Positions 1 through 8,263 of a stretch of DNA of 64,000 nucleotides are shown piece by piece. Source of the DNA: Rhizosaccharibacter radicis (GTDB taxonomy: Bacteria; Pseudomonadota; Alphaproteobacteria; Acetobacterales; Acetobacteraceae); contig JAMZEJ010000009.1 of the NCBI GenBank assembly GCA_024508355.1, positions 160,052 through 224,051 of the forward strand, written 5' to 3'. Position 1 is the first letter of the stretch. Every line of letters starts with the position of its first letter. The notes beneath the pieces are model-generated. The model did no database searches and was not told the DNA's origin. It worked only from the letters and a program-made list of their open reading frames with translations. The position numbers and the translations under genes were made by a program.

Positions 1-211
1 GATCCCTGATCTCCTGGTCGGCGGGCGACACCATCAGACCGACCACCGCCGCGCGTCCGGCGGCGCGACGGGCGAGGAGGGCGGCCCGTGCCGGCTCCAG
101 GAAGCGCGGCGAGCGGCGGAAGAACACCAGCCCGACCCAGTCCGCCCCGCCATCGAGTGCTGCGTCCAGACCGGGCTCGTCGTTGATGCCGCAGATCTTG
201 ACGCGGATCAC
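1..211 (-). CDS. trpF: Phosphoribosylanthranilate isomerase, N-terminal part (cut by window edge)
   Basis: Only the first ~70 codons lie in the window. TrpF isomerises N-(5'-phosphoribosyl)anthranilate in tryptophan synthesis. The translation opens IRVKICGI, the hallmark first beta strand of TrpF, followed by a DWVGLVF strand and an SPRF segment, as expected for the (beta/alpha)8 barrel. The start is taken as GTG at 211 because upstream codons in this frame run into pyrF without another good start. It follows pyrF by 25 bases on the same strand, so the two are probably co-transcribed. The family call is firm; the exact start is less so. Confidence 0.88.
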   Translation of the reverse strand, partial: MIRVKICGINDEPGLDAALDGGADWVGLVFFRRSPRFLEPARAALLARRAAGRAAVVGLMVSPADQEIRD

Positions 212-236
212 GGCGGCGGAACCGCTGCCGGATCGC

Positions 237-929
237 TCACGCCAGCTCCTCCGCGATGGCGGCGGCCGCGGCGGCCGGATCGGCGGCCCGGGTGATCGGC
301 CGTCCAACCACGATCCAGTCGGCACCGGCCCGCCGCGCCTCGGCGGGGGTCATCACCCGCTTCTGGTCGTCGGCCGCGCTGTCGGCCGGGCGGATGCCGG
401 GAACCACCAGCAGGGGGGACGCGCCGAGCGCGTCGCGCAACGGCGACACCTCGTGCGGGCTGCACACCAGGCCATGGGCGCCGTGCTCCATCGCCAGACG
501 CCCCAGCCGCAGCACCTGCTGGCGCGGGCCGCCAGCCACGCCGGCCTCGTGCAGGCCCTGGGCATCGAGGCTGGTGAGCACCGTCACCGCCAGCAGGATC
601 GGCCGGGCGTCGGCCTCGAACGCATCCTCCACCGCCTCGCGCGCGGCGGCGATCATCGCCGCCCCGCCTCCGGCGTGGACCGTCAGCATGAACGGACGGG
701 CCGGGGCCAGGGCGCGCACGGCGGACCGTACCGTGTTGGGGATGTCGTGCAGCTTCAGATCGAGAAACAGCCGGTGGGTGCCGGCGGTCGCGACGGCCTC
801 TGAAACACCGCGGGCCAGGGTGAATTCGAGCCCGAGCTTCACCGCCCCGCAGGCGGTGCCCGCGAGCCGCACCCACTCGCGCGCCTGCTCGGGCGACGTG
901 GTATCGAGCGCCAGGATCAGGCCGGTCAT
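237..929 (-). CDS. pyrF: Orotidine 5'-phosphate decarboxylase
   Basis: Cytosolic enzyme for the last step of UMP synthesis, decarboxylating OMP. The 230-residue length is normal. Visible motifs: LALDT at the N-terminus (substrate-binding Asp), the catalytic DLKLHDIPNT segment with its Asp-Lys-x-x-Asp network, TVHAGGG after the third strand, and VVPGIRP near the phosphate-binding loop. It lies between a lapA-like gene upstream and trpF downstream, all on the minus strand with short gaps, an order common in alphaproteobacteria. Nothing unusual is seen. Confidence 0.97.
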   Translation of the reverse strand: MTGLILALDTTSPEQAREWVRLAGTACGAVKLGLEFTLARGVSEAVATAGTHRLFLDLKLHDIPNTVRSAVRALAPARPFMLTVHAGGGAAMIAAAREAVEDAFEADARPILLAVTVLTSLDAQGLHEAGVAGGPRQQVLRLGRLAMEHGAHGLVCSPHEVSPLRDALGASPLLVVPGIRPADSAADDQKRVMTPAEARRAGADWIVVGRPITRAADPAAAAAAIAEELA

Positions 930-950
930 GGAACGGAAGCTTTCCGGACC

Positions 951-1334
951 CTAGTAGGTGGTGGAAGCGGGCGGCAGCACCGCGGGCGCGGTGCCCGGCG
1001 GATAGGGCGCGGCGCCGGGCGCCTGGTGCGCGGCGTGGAAGGCCGCGTTCTGCGCCGCAGCCTGCGCCAGCTGGGTGCGGAGATCGTTGTTCTGCCCTTC
1101 CAGCGTCCGGATCTGGGCTTCGGCGCGGCGCGCACGGCGGCGCTGGCGCAGCTCGGCGAACCATACGAACAGCGCGCCCAGCAGGAAGAACACCACGGCG
1201 GTCACGAGTGCCACCACGCCCACCGAGGACTGCCAGGTGTAGTCCGGCACCGACAGCGGCTGCGACGACTGGTTGTAGAGAACGAACACCACCAGGGCGA
1301 TCAGGAACGGCAGCGTGATGATCAGCCTCAGCAT
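951..1334 (-). CDS. LapA-like (DUF1049) inner-membrane protein
   Basis: A small membrane protein of about 127 residues. Two hydrophobic segments near the N-terminus are separated by a short SVPDYTW loop, giving the two-TM hairpin of LapA (lipopolysaccharide assembly protein A domain). A basic stretch (RQRRRARR) and a coiled-coil tail follow, then a Pro/Ala-rich end. Start ATG 1334 is preferred because AGGG stands 8 bases upstream; ATG 1352 is in frame but less well placed. The gene leads into pyrF 21 bases later. In E. coli, LapA works with LapB in regulating LPS synthesis; the role here is inferred only. Confidence 0.8.
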   Translation of the reverse strand: MLRLIITLPFLIALVVFVLYNQSSQPLSVPDYTWQSSVGVVALVTAVVFFLLGALFVWFAELRQRRRARRAEAQIRTLEGQNNDLRTQLAQAAAQNAAFHAAHQAPGAAPYPPGTAPAVLPPASTTY

Positions 1335-1595
1335 GATGCGGACCCTGTGCATGGGATGGCCGGTGCGGGACCCGGCGGATGGGAGCGAAACGACAACGGG
1401 TGTTTGCAGAGGCCACGGGGCGCGGGTCAAGAGGCGGGACCCGCCCTAGGCGCTGCCCTGTGCATGGCCCCGGAACCGAATGGCGCATCGCGCCGGAAGG
1501 CCGGCAACGACGCGGGCGGATCGATGGCGCGGCCGCGAGGACGGCCGCGACCCGGGCCGCGGAGAGCGCGGCCCGGGGCATTCATGTCGACCGGA

Positions 1596-1808
1596 TCAGG
1601 ACCGGCGGCCTTCTCCGATCTCGTGCTTCTCGTGCCGGTTGCCGGCACCGCCGCCGTTATGCTCGCCGCTGGGATGCTTGCGGTCGACCTCGTGGTTCTG
1701 GTGCCGGGCGCCGGCGAAGTCCTTGTGTTTTCCGCTGGAATCGACGTGGCTGCTGCCGGGGCCGCCGCGCGACCGGTCGGTGGCGGGGATCTTGTCGCTG
1801 GTGCTCAT
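1596..1808 (-). CDS. Small hydrophilic His/Gly-rich protein, unknown function
   Basis: A 70-residue protein starting MSTSDKIPATD, rich in His, Lys, Gly, Ser and Glu, with no hydrophobic segment or Cys. I do not recognise the family. Support comes mainly from an excellent ribosome site (AGGAG seven bases before ATG 1808) and from its isolation between lapA and the next plus-strand gene. The His-rich composition (HQNHE, HEKHE) could suit metal binding, or it may be an intrinsically disordered stress protein; both are guesses. It is too short for homology calls without a search. Confidence 0.55.
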   Translation of the reverse strand: MSTSDKIPATDRSRGGPGSSHVDSSGKHKDFAGARHQNHEVDRKHPSGEHNGGGAGNRHEKHEIGEGRRS

Positions 1809-2087
1809 GGCGATGCTCCTGTTGGGGCGGGCGCGGGATGCCGATCGGCCGAACCGGCGGCGGTTCCCCGGCCGGCCCCTCGCGCAGGGCAACGGGCGGG
1901 GCGGAAACCGGTTCCGGTGCCGTTCGCCACGCGGACGGGCCGTTCCCGGCCGGATGCCGTGCGAAGGCGGGCGGGGATCGGACGGCGAAGGGCGCCGAGC
2001 CGGCTGCCCCGCCGATCGCCCCCGCGGCGCCCGGCGTGCCCATGCCCCTTGCGGCCGGGCGTGGGGCCGTGGGAGGCTCAGGGCCGG

Positions 2088-2417
2088 ATGAGTGAAATCG
2101 TCGCCTTTCCTGGCCGGCGGAGCAATCCGCCCCCCGACAACGCGCCGCCCGACGGCGCGCCTTCCGACAACAAGCTCTGGGCGGTGATGGCGGTCGCGGG
2201 GCGCATCAGCCGGATCGCGGAGATTTTCCCGACCAGGGCGCTGGCGCTCGCGGACAGGGACTGGCGGGAACAACAGGTCCGCGCCTACGCGCAGTTCCTG
2301 CGCAGCGCGCGCCAGCCGATCCCGTCCTACAGCATCGTGCCGATCCGCCGCGCCGACCTGCCCCGGGCCTGGAAGCCGCTTCCGGCGTTGGGATTCCTGC
2401 GCGGGAAGATGATCTAG
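2088..2417 (+). CDS. Conserved hypothetical protein, 109 aa
   Basis: Starts at ATG 2088 with GGAGG about 11 bases upstream. The N-terminus has a Pro/Asp-rich linker (NPPPDNAPPDGAPSD) followed by a helical, basic domain (residues ~30-109) without membrane segments or known motifs. It reads like a small cytosolic protein of the type often found as an orphan in Acetobacteraceae. It converges on the Fic-fold gene, with stops 67 bases apart. Function unknown. Confidence 0.6.
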   Translation: MSEIVAFPGRRSNPPPDNAPPDGAPSDNKLWAVMAVAGRISRIAEIFPTRALALADRDWREQQVRAYAQFLRSARQPIPSYSIVPIRRADLPRAWKPLPALGFLRGKMI

Positions 2418-2483
2418 GAACTCGGGAGCCGCCGCCGGGGGCCGATGCCGTTCCGGCGGGCGCCAAGCGTCGGGCGTCAGGCC

Positions 2484-3701
2484 TCAGGACAGGTGGTGGC
2501 GCCCGTCGCCGTCGTGCCGGGGACCGGGAGGCATGCGCGGCGGCTCGGCTTCCAGCACCTCCGTGCCGAGCATCGACAGGGTTTCGCGCACCACGAAGAT
2601 GCGGTTGCGCCGCATGTTGGCATAGGCCGCGACGATGCCGAGCCGCACCAGTGCCGCCACGGCCGCATTGGCGGTCTGGAACGACACGCCGAGCATGTCC
2701 TGGGCGGCGTTGACCGTGAGCACCGGCTGGCCGATCGCCAGATCGGCGAGACGGCGGGCGGTGGAATCCGAGCGCAGGGCCGCCAGCTTGCGGTTCCATT
2801 CGCCGCGCAGATCGCCCACCCGCTCGATGCGCGCCGACGCCCCGGTCGCGGCGACGGCGATCGCCGGCAGGAAGAAGCTGATCCAGCCATCCCAGCGGCC
2901 AGTGCGCAGCAGCTCCTGCAGGCTCTCGTCATACTGGACGCGGCGGCGCTGCAGCACGGAAGCCAGGAACACCGGCGGATGCCCTTCGGCCAGCGCCACC
3001 AGCGGCAGCAGCAGCCAGGCCATCAGGCCGCTGCCGTAGTCGAACGGCATCATCGCCTCGATCTGCCCGCACACCAGCGCGAGGCGGAGCGCCAGGGGCA
3101 TCGGCGGCGGATCGCGCAGGAATCCTTCCAGATCGGCCAGCGCCTCCGGCAGATGATCGGGAGCGGGCGCCAGCACGCGGGACGTGCCGCGCTGGGGCGC
3201 CGGGCGGCTGCGGAACTCGCCGGGCACGCAGGGAACGGTGAGGCCGTCGCACAGCAGGCGGTGCATCTCGGCCAGCAGCCCCAGGGTGAAGGCTGCGCGC
3301 CCGTGCAGACGCACCTGGGCAAGGCCATGATCGAAGGCCGCGGCGCAGTTGACGGCCGAGCGGATGTCGCGTCCCGGCCCGTGCCGCTCGGGCGCGGTAC
3401 GGTCGTCGGACGTTTCGAAGATCAGCAGCTTGAGCAGGTCCGAGCGGGCGCTCGCGGCCAGACCCAGCGTCGCCGCCTCGACGCGGCTTTCCACATGGGT
3501 GAGGTTGTCGCGGAACGGCGCCCCCCGCCACAAGGCCCGCAACGACCCCTTGGCTGCCGCGGCGTTCTCGAGCTCCAGCAACCCTTCGGCCAGCGACAGG
3601 CGCCGCGGCAGCGGTACCGGCAGCAGCGAGAACACCCCTGGCCGGCCCGCCACGGGCGCCAGATGCTCCGGATGGGGCAACACGGACGTGGCGTGGTTCA
3701 T
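2484..3701 (-). CDS. Fic-fold protein with degenerate catalytic motif, C-terminal winged helix
   Basis: 405 residues. Family features are clear: an N-terminal Fic helix region, the GEFRSRP/RVLAPAPDHLPEALADLEGFL segment that precedes the core in Fic adenylyltransferases, and a C-terminal winged-helix part ending in RRNRIFVVRETLSMLG, typical of the Fic plus wHTH group. The core motif HPFxxGNGRxxR is replaced by MPFDYGSGLMAW (residues 218-229): catalytic His, Asn and both Arg are gone, only Pro-Phe and the Gly frame remain. AMP transfer by the known mechanism is therefore unlikely; a regulatory or binding role is possible. Start ATG 3701 fits the family N-terminus. It is divergent from secB. Confidence 0.85.
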   Translation of the reverse strand: MNHATSVLPHPEHLAPVAGRPGVFSLLPVPLPRRLSLAEGLLELENAAAAKGSLRALWRGAPFRDNLTHVESRVEAATLGLAASARSDLLKLLIFETSDDRTAPERHGPGRDIRSAVNCAAAFDHGLAQVRLHGRAAFTLGLLAEMHRLLCDGLTVPCVPGEFRSRPAPQRGTSRVLAPAPDHLPEALADLEGFLRDPPPMPLALRLALVCGQIEAMMPFDYGSGLMAWLLLPLVALAEGHPPVFLASVLQRRRVQYDESLQELLRTGRWDGWISFFLPAIAVAATGASARIERVGDLRGEWNRKLAALRSDSTARRLADLAIGQPVLTVNAAQDMLGVSFQTANAAVAALVRLGIVAAYANMRRNRIFVVRETLSMLGTEVLEAEPPRMPPGPRHDGDGRHHLS

Positions 3702-4028
3702 CGACCCCGCCCCGCGCGGCCCGCGGGCGCCCCGGCGCACGCGCGGCACGAGCATCCACCGCCGGTGTCCGGCACCAGCGATGCCTGGCGGCACGTGGGG
3801 GCGGGCCTGGCCGGAAGAGGCCTGGCCAGAGGACACAACAAGCGAGACAGCCGTCCAACTCCTGCGGTCATGCCCTCCATACGGCGCGTGGGCGCGGCTG
3901 GATGCGGCATCCCGGACGGGCGGTTCATTTCCTTGGCGTTCCGAGCCGGAACCGTTTCGGTCTTTCCGGCGGGTCGCGAACAGGCTCTTGTAGCGATCGC
4001 CGCGATATCCCGGAGGAAGAACACCGTC
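3702..4028. other. Divergent intergenic region between the Fic-fold gene and secB
   Basis: No gene supported. It must carry the promoters of both neighbours. The only clear signal is the secB ribosome site, GGAGGAAG about nine bases before its ATG. No convincing -35/-10 pair or operator was found by eye. Confidence 0.5.
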
Positions 4029-4613
4029 ATGCCCGACCAGGACCCCGTCGCCGCCAACGACGCCTCGCCGGACCCCGCGCCGGGCGCGGCGGCTTCCCGG
4101 ACCACTCCGCCGCCCCCGCTGCTGATCAACGCGCAATATGTGCGCGACCTGACCATCCGCGTTCCCGGCGCGCCGGCCATCTATGCCCAGCTCGGCCAGA
4201 TGCGGCCGCACGTGAACCTGCATCTGGATATCGGGGTGCGGCCGGTGGCGGACGGACAACCGGTGTTCGAGGTGACGCTGAGCGTCCAGTGCAGCATCCT
4301 CACGCACCAGCCGGCCGAAGGCGCCGACGCGCCGGCCACCGCCTGCGTGGTGGACATGGCCTATAGCGGCATCTTCACCCTGAACAACGTGGCGCAGGAG
4401 GCGGTGGAACCGCTGCTGGTGGCCGAGGCGCCCCGTCTGCTGTTTCCGTTCGCCCGCAACCTGCTGGCGGACGTGACCCGGGAAGCCGGCTTCGCGCCCG
4501 TGCTGCTGCAGCCGATCGATTTCGGCGCCTTGTGGCAGGCCCGGCGCGCCCAGGCCCAGGGTCAGGCTCAAGCCCAGGGTCAGACGCAGGCTCAGACGCA
4601 GAACCCGTCCTAG
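4029..4613 (+). CDS. secB: SecB-type protein-export chaperone
   Basis: SecB is a cytosolic tetrameric chaperone that keeps preproteins unfolded for SecA. This protein (194 residues) has the family opening INAQYVRDLTI after a Pro/Ala-rich leader of ~30 residues, the conserved LNNV segment, and the LLFPFARNLLADVTREAGFAPVLLQPIDF signature of SecB. Start ATG 4029 has GGAGGAAG nine bases upstream. The odd part is the C-terminal tail: residues ~174-194 are a Gln/Ala/Gly/Thr run (QAQGQAQAQGQ...) encoded by short tandem repeats, absent from typical SecB. The gene appears monocistronic, with a hairpin just downstream. Confidence 0.93.
   Translation: MPDQDPVAANDASPDPAPGAAASRTTPPPPLLINAQYVRDLTIRVPGAPAIYAQLGQMRPHVNLHLDIGVRPVADGQPVFEVTLSVQCSILTHQPAEGADAPATACVVDMAYSGIFTLNNVAQEAVEPLLVAEAPRLLFPFARNLLADVTREAGFAPVLLQPIDFGALWQARRAQAQGQAQAQGQTQAQTQNPS
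4547..4605 (+). repeat. Short CAGGCC/CAGGCT-type tandem repeats at the secB 3' end
   Basis: Imperfect repeats of a six-base unit (variants of CAGGCY and CAGGGT) inside the last codons of secB, giving the Gln-Ala/Gln-Gly/Gln-Thr tail. Because the unit is a multiple of three, copy-number change would lengthen or shorten the tail without a frameshift. Confidence 0.7.
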
Positions 4614-4626
4614 GCGCGGGGCCCCG

Positions 4627-4645
4627 GGAGCCCTCCGTGGGCTCC
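4627..4645 (+). terminator. Hairpin after secB
   Basis: Perfect 7-bp stem GGAGCCC / GGGCTCC with a five-base loop, 13 bases after the secB stop. Only a weak T-rich stretch (TCTGT) follows, so it is a likely but not classical terminator. Confidence 0.5.
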
Positions 4646-5359
4646 TCTGTGAGATCCGGCCACTACCCCGGGCGGGACGGCCCGGCCTCCAGACAGCCTG
4701 ACACGGCAGGTCCCGATGCGTGCCCGCCCTGTCGCGCGCCGGCGCCACGGGGCGCCGATCCGAGCATCCGGGACTTCTTGAAAGTGCCACCGCGTGGATG
4801 TTGTCCCGCACCGGCGGCCGAACGCCGGTCGGCCCGACCGTGCCGGCGCCCAGGATGCTCCCCATGGCCACCGGAGGCGGCGGTCGGCCGTGACCCCCGG
4901 TGGGATGGATACGACCGCCCGCTGGCGACCTCCCTCTCCCATCACTAAACGACCCGTCACCAAACGACCCGCCGCCTCCAGCCGCTATCGACGAACCGGC
5001 GAGGTCGCGCGGGTGCCGGAGCCGGTGGCGGGCCGGCCGCCGCGCCAGGGCGGGGCCTGCGTCCGCGATCAAACGGACCCTTCAGCGCGGGCCCCTGATC
5101 CCAGCGTCCCTCCGCCCGGCCCGCCGGCATTCGGCTTCTGCCCGCGCCCGGCGTCGGCCGCCGACCGGAACCGCGCGACCCGGCGACGCAGGATGGCCGA
5201 CCGCCATGGCAGGAGGATGCCGCAGATCGCGCGTCCTTCATCGGAGCGCGCACGGGCCTGCGTTCCCCCGGCGACCGGCGGATCCTTCCCGCCTCCGGCC
5301 AGACGGGCCCGCACGCACCGGGTTCAACCCGCCCCGAAAGCGGCGCAGGATAGATCCCC
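4646..5359. other. Gene-poor stretch between secB and the M20 peptidase
   Basis: About 700 bases without a supportable gene. Open frames exist on both strands but have low-complexity Arg/Pro/Ala compositions, no ribosome sites and no family features. A short direct repeat (AAACGACCCGYC, twice) lies near 4946-4971. The region is probably leader DNA plus decayed sequence. Confidence 0.5.
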
Positions 5360-6787
5360 ATGAGCGACATCCATCCTTCCTCCGGCCCGACGGGCTCCCT
5401 TCCCGCCGGGACCGCCCTGGCCCGCGTCGATGCGGGTCTCGACCAGTCCCTCGAGCGGCTGTTCGCGCTGCTGCGCATTCCCAGCATCTCCACCCAGCCG
5501 GCCCATGCCGCCGATTGCCGGCGCACGGCCGAATGGCTGCGCGACGAGCTGGCGGGGATTGGATTGGATGCGAGCGTGCGGGAAACGCCCGGCCATCCGA
5601 TCGTGGTGGCGCACGATCTGGGCGCTGCGGACCGGCCGCACGTGCTGTTCTACGGACATTACGACGTGCAGCCGGTGGACCCGCTGGCGTTGTGGGACAG
5701 GCCGCCCTTCGAGCCTGCCATCGTCGATGGGCCGGAGGGACCACGGATCGTGGCGCGCGGGGCCTCGGACGACAAAGGCCAGGTGATGACCTTCATCGAA
5801 GCGCTGCGCGCGCTGCGGGAAGCCGACGGGCGCCTGCCGCTGCGGGTCTCGGTGCTGATCGAGGGCGAGGAGGAATGCGGCGGTCCCAACCTGCGGCCGT
5901 TCCTGGAAGCCAACGCCGCCGAGCTCGGCTGCGACGTGGCGCTGATCTGCGACACCTCCATGGTGGGGCGCGACACGCCGGCGATCACCGCGAGCCTGCG
6001 CGGGCTGGTGGGCGAGGAGATCGTGATCCAGGCCGCCGACCGCGATCTGCATTCGGGAATGTTCGGCAACGCGGCCCGCAATCCGATCGCGGTGCTGGCC
6101 GACATCCTGAGCAGCCTGCGCACCGCCGATGGCGGCGTGTCGCTGCCGGGGTTCTATGATGGCGTCACCGTGCCGCCGGACGGCGTGCGGGCGCGCTGGC
6201 GCGAGATCGCCGGCGGCGACGAGGCGCTGCTGGGGCCGGTGGGACTGGCGGAAGCGGCCGGCGAGCGGGGCTTCTCGGCGGTGGAACAAACCTGGTGCCG
6301 CCCGTCCTGCGAGATCAACGGCATCTCCGGCGGCTACGAGGGCGACGGCTTCAAGACCGTGCTGCCGGCGAAGGCGATGGCCAAGGTGTCGTTCCGTCTG
6401 GTGGCGGGCCAGGATCCGGTCCGGGTCCGCGCGTCGTTCCGCGAGCACGTGCGCGCCCGTATCCCGGCCGATTGCCGGGTGGAGTTCCACGAGCATGGCG
6501 GCTCGGCGGCCAGCGCGGTGCCGACCGACAGTCCGATGCTGCACGCGGCGCTGGGCGCGCTCACCGCCGAATGGGGCGTCGACGCGGCGGTGATCGGGTC
6601 CGGGGGCTCGATCCCGGTGGTGCGCGAGCTGCAGGAAACCATCGGGGTCGACAGCCTGCTGGTGGGCTTCGCGCGCGACGACGATCGCATCCACTCCCCC
6701 AACGAGAAGTACGACCTGGACAGCTTCCATCGCGGCACCCGCTCCTGGGTCCGCATCCTGCACGCGCTGGCGACCGCGGGGGCCTGA
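5360..6787 (+). CDS. M20 family metallo-dipeptidase/peptidase
   Basis: 475 residues, a full-length M20 dizinc hydrolase of the dipeptidase type. Metal and catalytic motifs are visible: GHYDVQP (His100, Asp102), GASDDKGQ (Asp137/138), IEGEEECG (Glu170-172), the DLHSG dimerisation-domain motif, and a late HSPNEKYDLDSF segment providing the last zinc His. It probably hydrolyses short peptides or acyl amino acids in the cytosol; the substrate cannot be told from sequence. Start ATG 5360. It stands alone, with a strong hairpin 36 bases after the stop. Confidence 0.9.
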   Translation: MSDIHPSSGPTGSLPAGTALARVDAGLDQSLERLFALLRIPSISTQPAHAADCRRTAEWLRDELAGIGLDASVRETPGHPIVVAHDLGAADRPHVLFYGHYDVQPVDPLALWDRPPFEPAIVDGPEGPRIVARGASDDKGQVMTFIEALRALREADGRLPLRVSVLIEGEEECGGPNLRPFLEANAAELGCDVALICDTSMVGRDTPAITASLRGLVGEEIVIQAADRDLHSGMFGNAARNPIAVLADILSSLRTADGGVSLPGFYDGVTVPPDGVRARWREIAGGDEALLGPVGLAEAAGERGFSAVEQTWCRPSCEINGISGGYEGDGFKTVLPAKAMAKVSFRLVAGQDPVRVRASFREHVRARIPADCRVEFHEHGGSAASAVPTDSPMLHAALGALTAEWGVDAAVIGSGGSIPVVRELQETIGVDSLLVGFARDDDRIHSPNEKYDLDSFHRGTRSWVRILHALATAGA

Positions 6788-6822
6788 CCGCCCGCCGCCG
6801 GACGCGGCATCATCCGGAACCG

Positions 6823-6841
6823 GGCGACGCTTCGCGTCGCC
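6823..6841 (+). terminator. Hairpin after the M20 peptidase gene
   Basis: Perfect 8-bp stem GGCGACGC / GCGTCGCC with a three-base TTC loop, 36 bases past the stop codon. It lacks a long T run but is well placed for a terminator in high-GC DNA. Confidence 0.5.
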
Positions 6842-7348
6842 TCGGCGCGGATCTGGCGCCCGGGGCAGCTCCGGCATGGAGCCGGATCGAAGCGATAGGC
6901 TCGACGCAATGAGCCCAGGCCCGGGAAAGCCTGGCGACGTCCGCCATCCCTGGGCAGGTCACGAGAGGTGCGTCACGGCCTCCGCCCCGGGGAGCGGGCA
7001 TCCAGCGACGCGTGTCCGGCCTGGAAATGCGCGATGGCCACGCGGCCACGGTGGCCATTGGCGGAACCGGTGGATCGCCGACATGAAGACCGTCCGGAGC
7101 AGATGGCCCGGAACCTGATCGTGATGACGAAAAACGAACCCCGGGCAGGGTCGCATCACGGCGATCCCGCCGCCGGCGCGCCGCTCGGCCCTGGTTCCCG
7201 GGCAAGCAACCGGCCCCTCGTCGGCGCCCGCATCCGGGTGCGGCGGACCGGCCGTTGGTGATGACCGCGCGGGCCAGGTCCGGCCCGTCCTCGCCGCGAT
7301 CGACCGACGGGCCGTCCGGCGTCGATACGGCTCAGGAACGCGCGGCGC
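6842..7348. other. Intergenic stretch without a recognisable gene
   Basis: About 500 bases between the peptidase terminator and the end of the coiled-coil gene. Short open frames are present but show no codon-position bias distinct from their shadows, no ribosome sites and no family features. Nothing else is seen in it. Confidence 0.5.
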
Positions 7349-7951
7349 TCACCACCACTTGACCGGCTTCTGCTTGGGAAAGCGTTCGGCCCGCTTGGGA
7401 CGGCGGTCGGCGGCCGGCTTGCGCTTGGCCCGGGGGATGATCAGCGGAACGTCGCGCAGCGCCGGGGCAGCGAGCGGTTCCGGAGGCGCCGCGGCCACCT
7501 CCGCGCGGTCCCGCGCCTGTTGCAGCGCGAACTCGGCGTGGGCGAGCCGGGCCTGCATCTCGTCGCACCGGCGCTGCAGGGCGGCCATCTCGGCTTCCAG
7601 CGCCGCGCGCCTGTCCCGCTCGCGCTGCAGTTCCATCTGCAGCCCGAGCGCTGCGCCCTCGAGGCGCTCGCCCACCGCAGGCTGCGGACCCATGCCCCCG
7701 AAACCCGGCCCGGCGGCAGCGTTGCCGCCCGAACCGTTGCCGCCGGAGCGCCCGGCATATTCCACCCGCACCTCGCCGTCCTGGGCGAAGCGATGACGGC
7801 GATTGCCGCCCGCCGGCGTGGAAGCACCGTTGCTGCGGGCGGCGGGCGGGCGGGCCGGACGGTTGCGGCCGCCCAGGCGCGCCAGGGCGCGGCGGACCGC
7901 GTCCTCGTCGGCGGAGCCGGAACCGGTCTTGTTGAAGGAGTCAGCGCTCAA
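7349..7951 (-). CDS. Conserved hypothetical coiled-coil protein
   Basis: 200 residues. The N-terminal third is basic and Gly/Ala-rich, residues ~95-150 form a strong heptad-patterned coiled coil (LQMELQRERDRRAALEAEM..., up to HAEFALQQ), and the tail is very basic, ending KQKPVKWW. There is no signal peptide or membrane segment. The start RVEYAGR/GRNRPARPP composition suggests nucleic-acid or partner binding, but I do not recognise a family. It is transcribed away from mtnB across a 312-base divergent region containing a 9-bp inverted repeat. Confidence 0.65.
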   Translation of the reverse strand: MSADSFNKTGSGSADEDAVRRALARLGGRNRPARPPAARSNGASTPAGGNRRHRFAQDGEVRVEYAGRSGGNGSGGNAAAGPGFGGMGPQPAVGERLEGAALGLQMELQRERDRRAALEAEMAALQRRCDEMQARLAHAEFALQQARDRAEVAAAPPEPLAAPALRDVPLIIPRAKRKPAADRRPKRAERFPKQKPVKWW

Positions 7952-7980
7952 TGCGGCATGCTTTCAATGGATATCCGGAC

Positions 7981-8010
7981 CGGGACATCCACGCGCGCGC
8001 CGATGTCCCG
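7981..8010. promoter_or_regulatory. Perfect 9-bp inverted repeat in the divergent region before mtnB
   Basis: CGGGACATC and its exact complement GATGTCCCG, separated by a 12-base GC-only spacer. It sits 30 bases upstream of the coiled-coil gene start and ~250 bases upstream of mtnB. It could be an operator or a leader hairpin for the minus-strand gene; which of the two cannot be decided from sequence. Confidence 0.45.
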
Positions 8011-8263
8011 CCGTCGTAACAGATCTGGAGCCGTATACTCGCATTACCGTTTCTTCATCGTTACAACGTGAAGGGAGATCGGTCCGGCGGATCGGTATGT
8101 TTGTTCTTGTGGAACGACACCCAGTGCGACGCAACAAGAGAATCACGCCGGGCACCGATTGTCGTGCAACAAAAACCTTCTGCGACCCGGCGCGGCCCCG
8201 GTCGCAGGACCGCAAGCGCCATAGTATGGAGGGCACCCCATTCCCGCTCCGGAGCGTGATCTC

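Noticed and set aside
3702..5072. A 450-residue N-terminal extension of the Fic-fold protein
   Set aside because: It would lie antisense over secB and has no domain; the family N-terminus begins at ATG 3701.
6842..7348. Small open frames as extra genes
   Set aside because: No ribosome sites, no hydrophobic or motif pattern, and compositions equal to antisense shadows.
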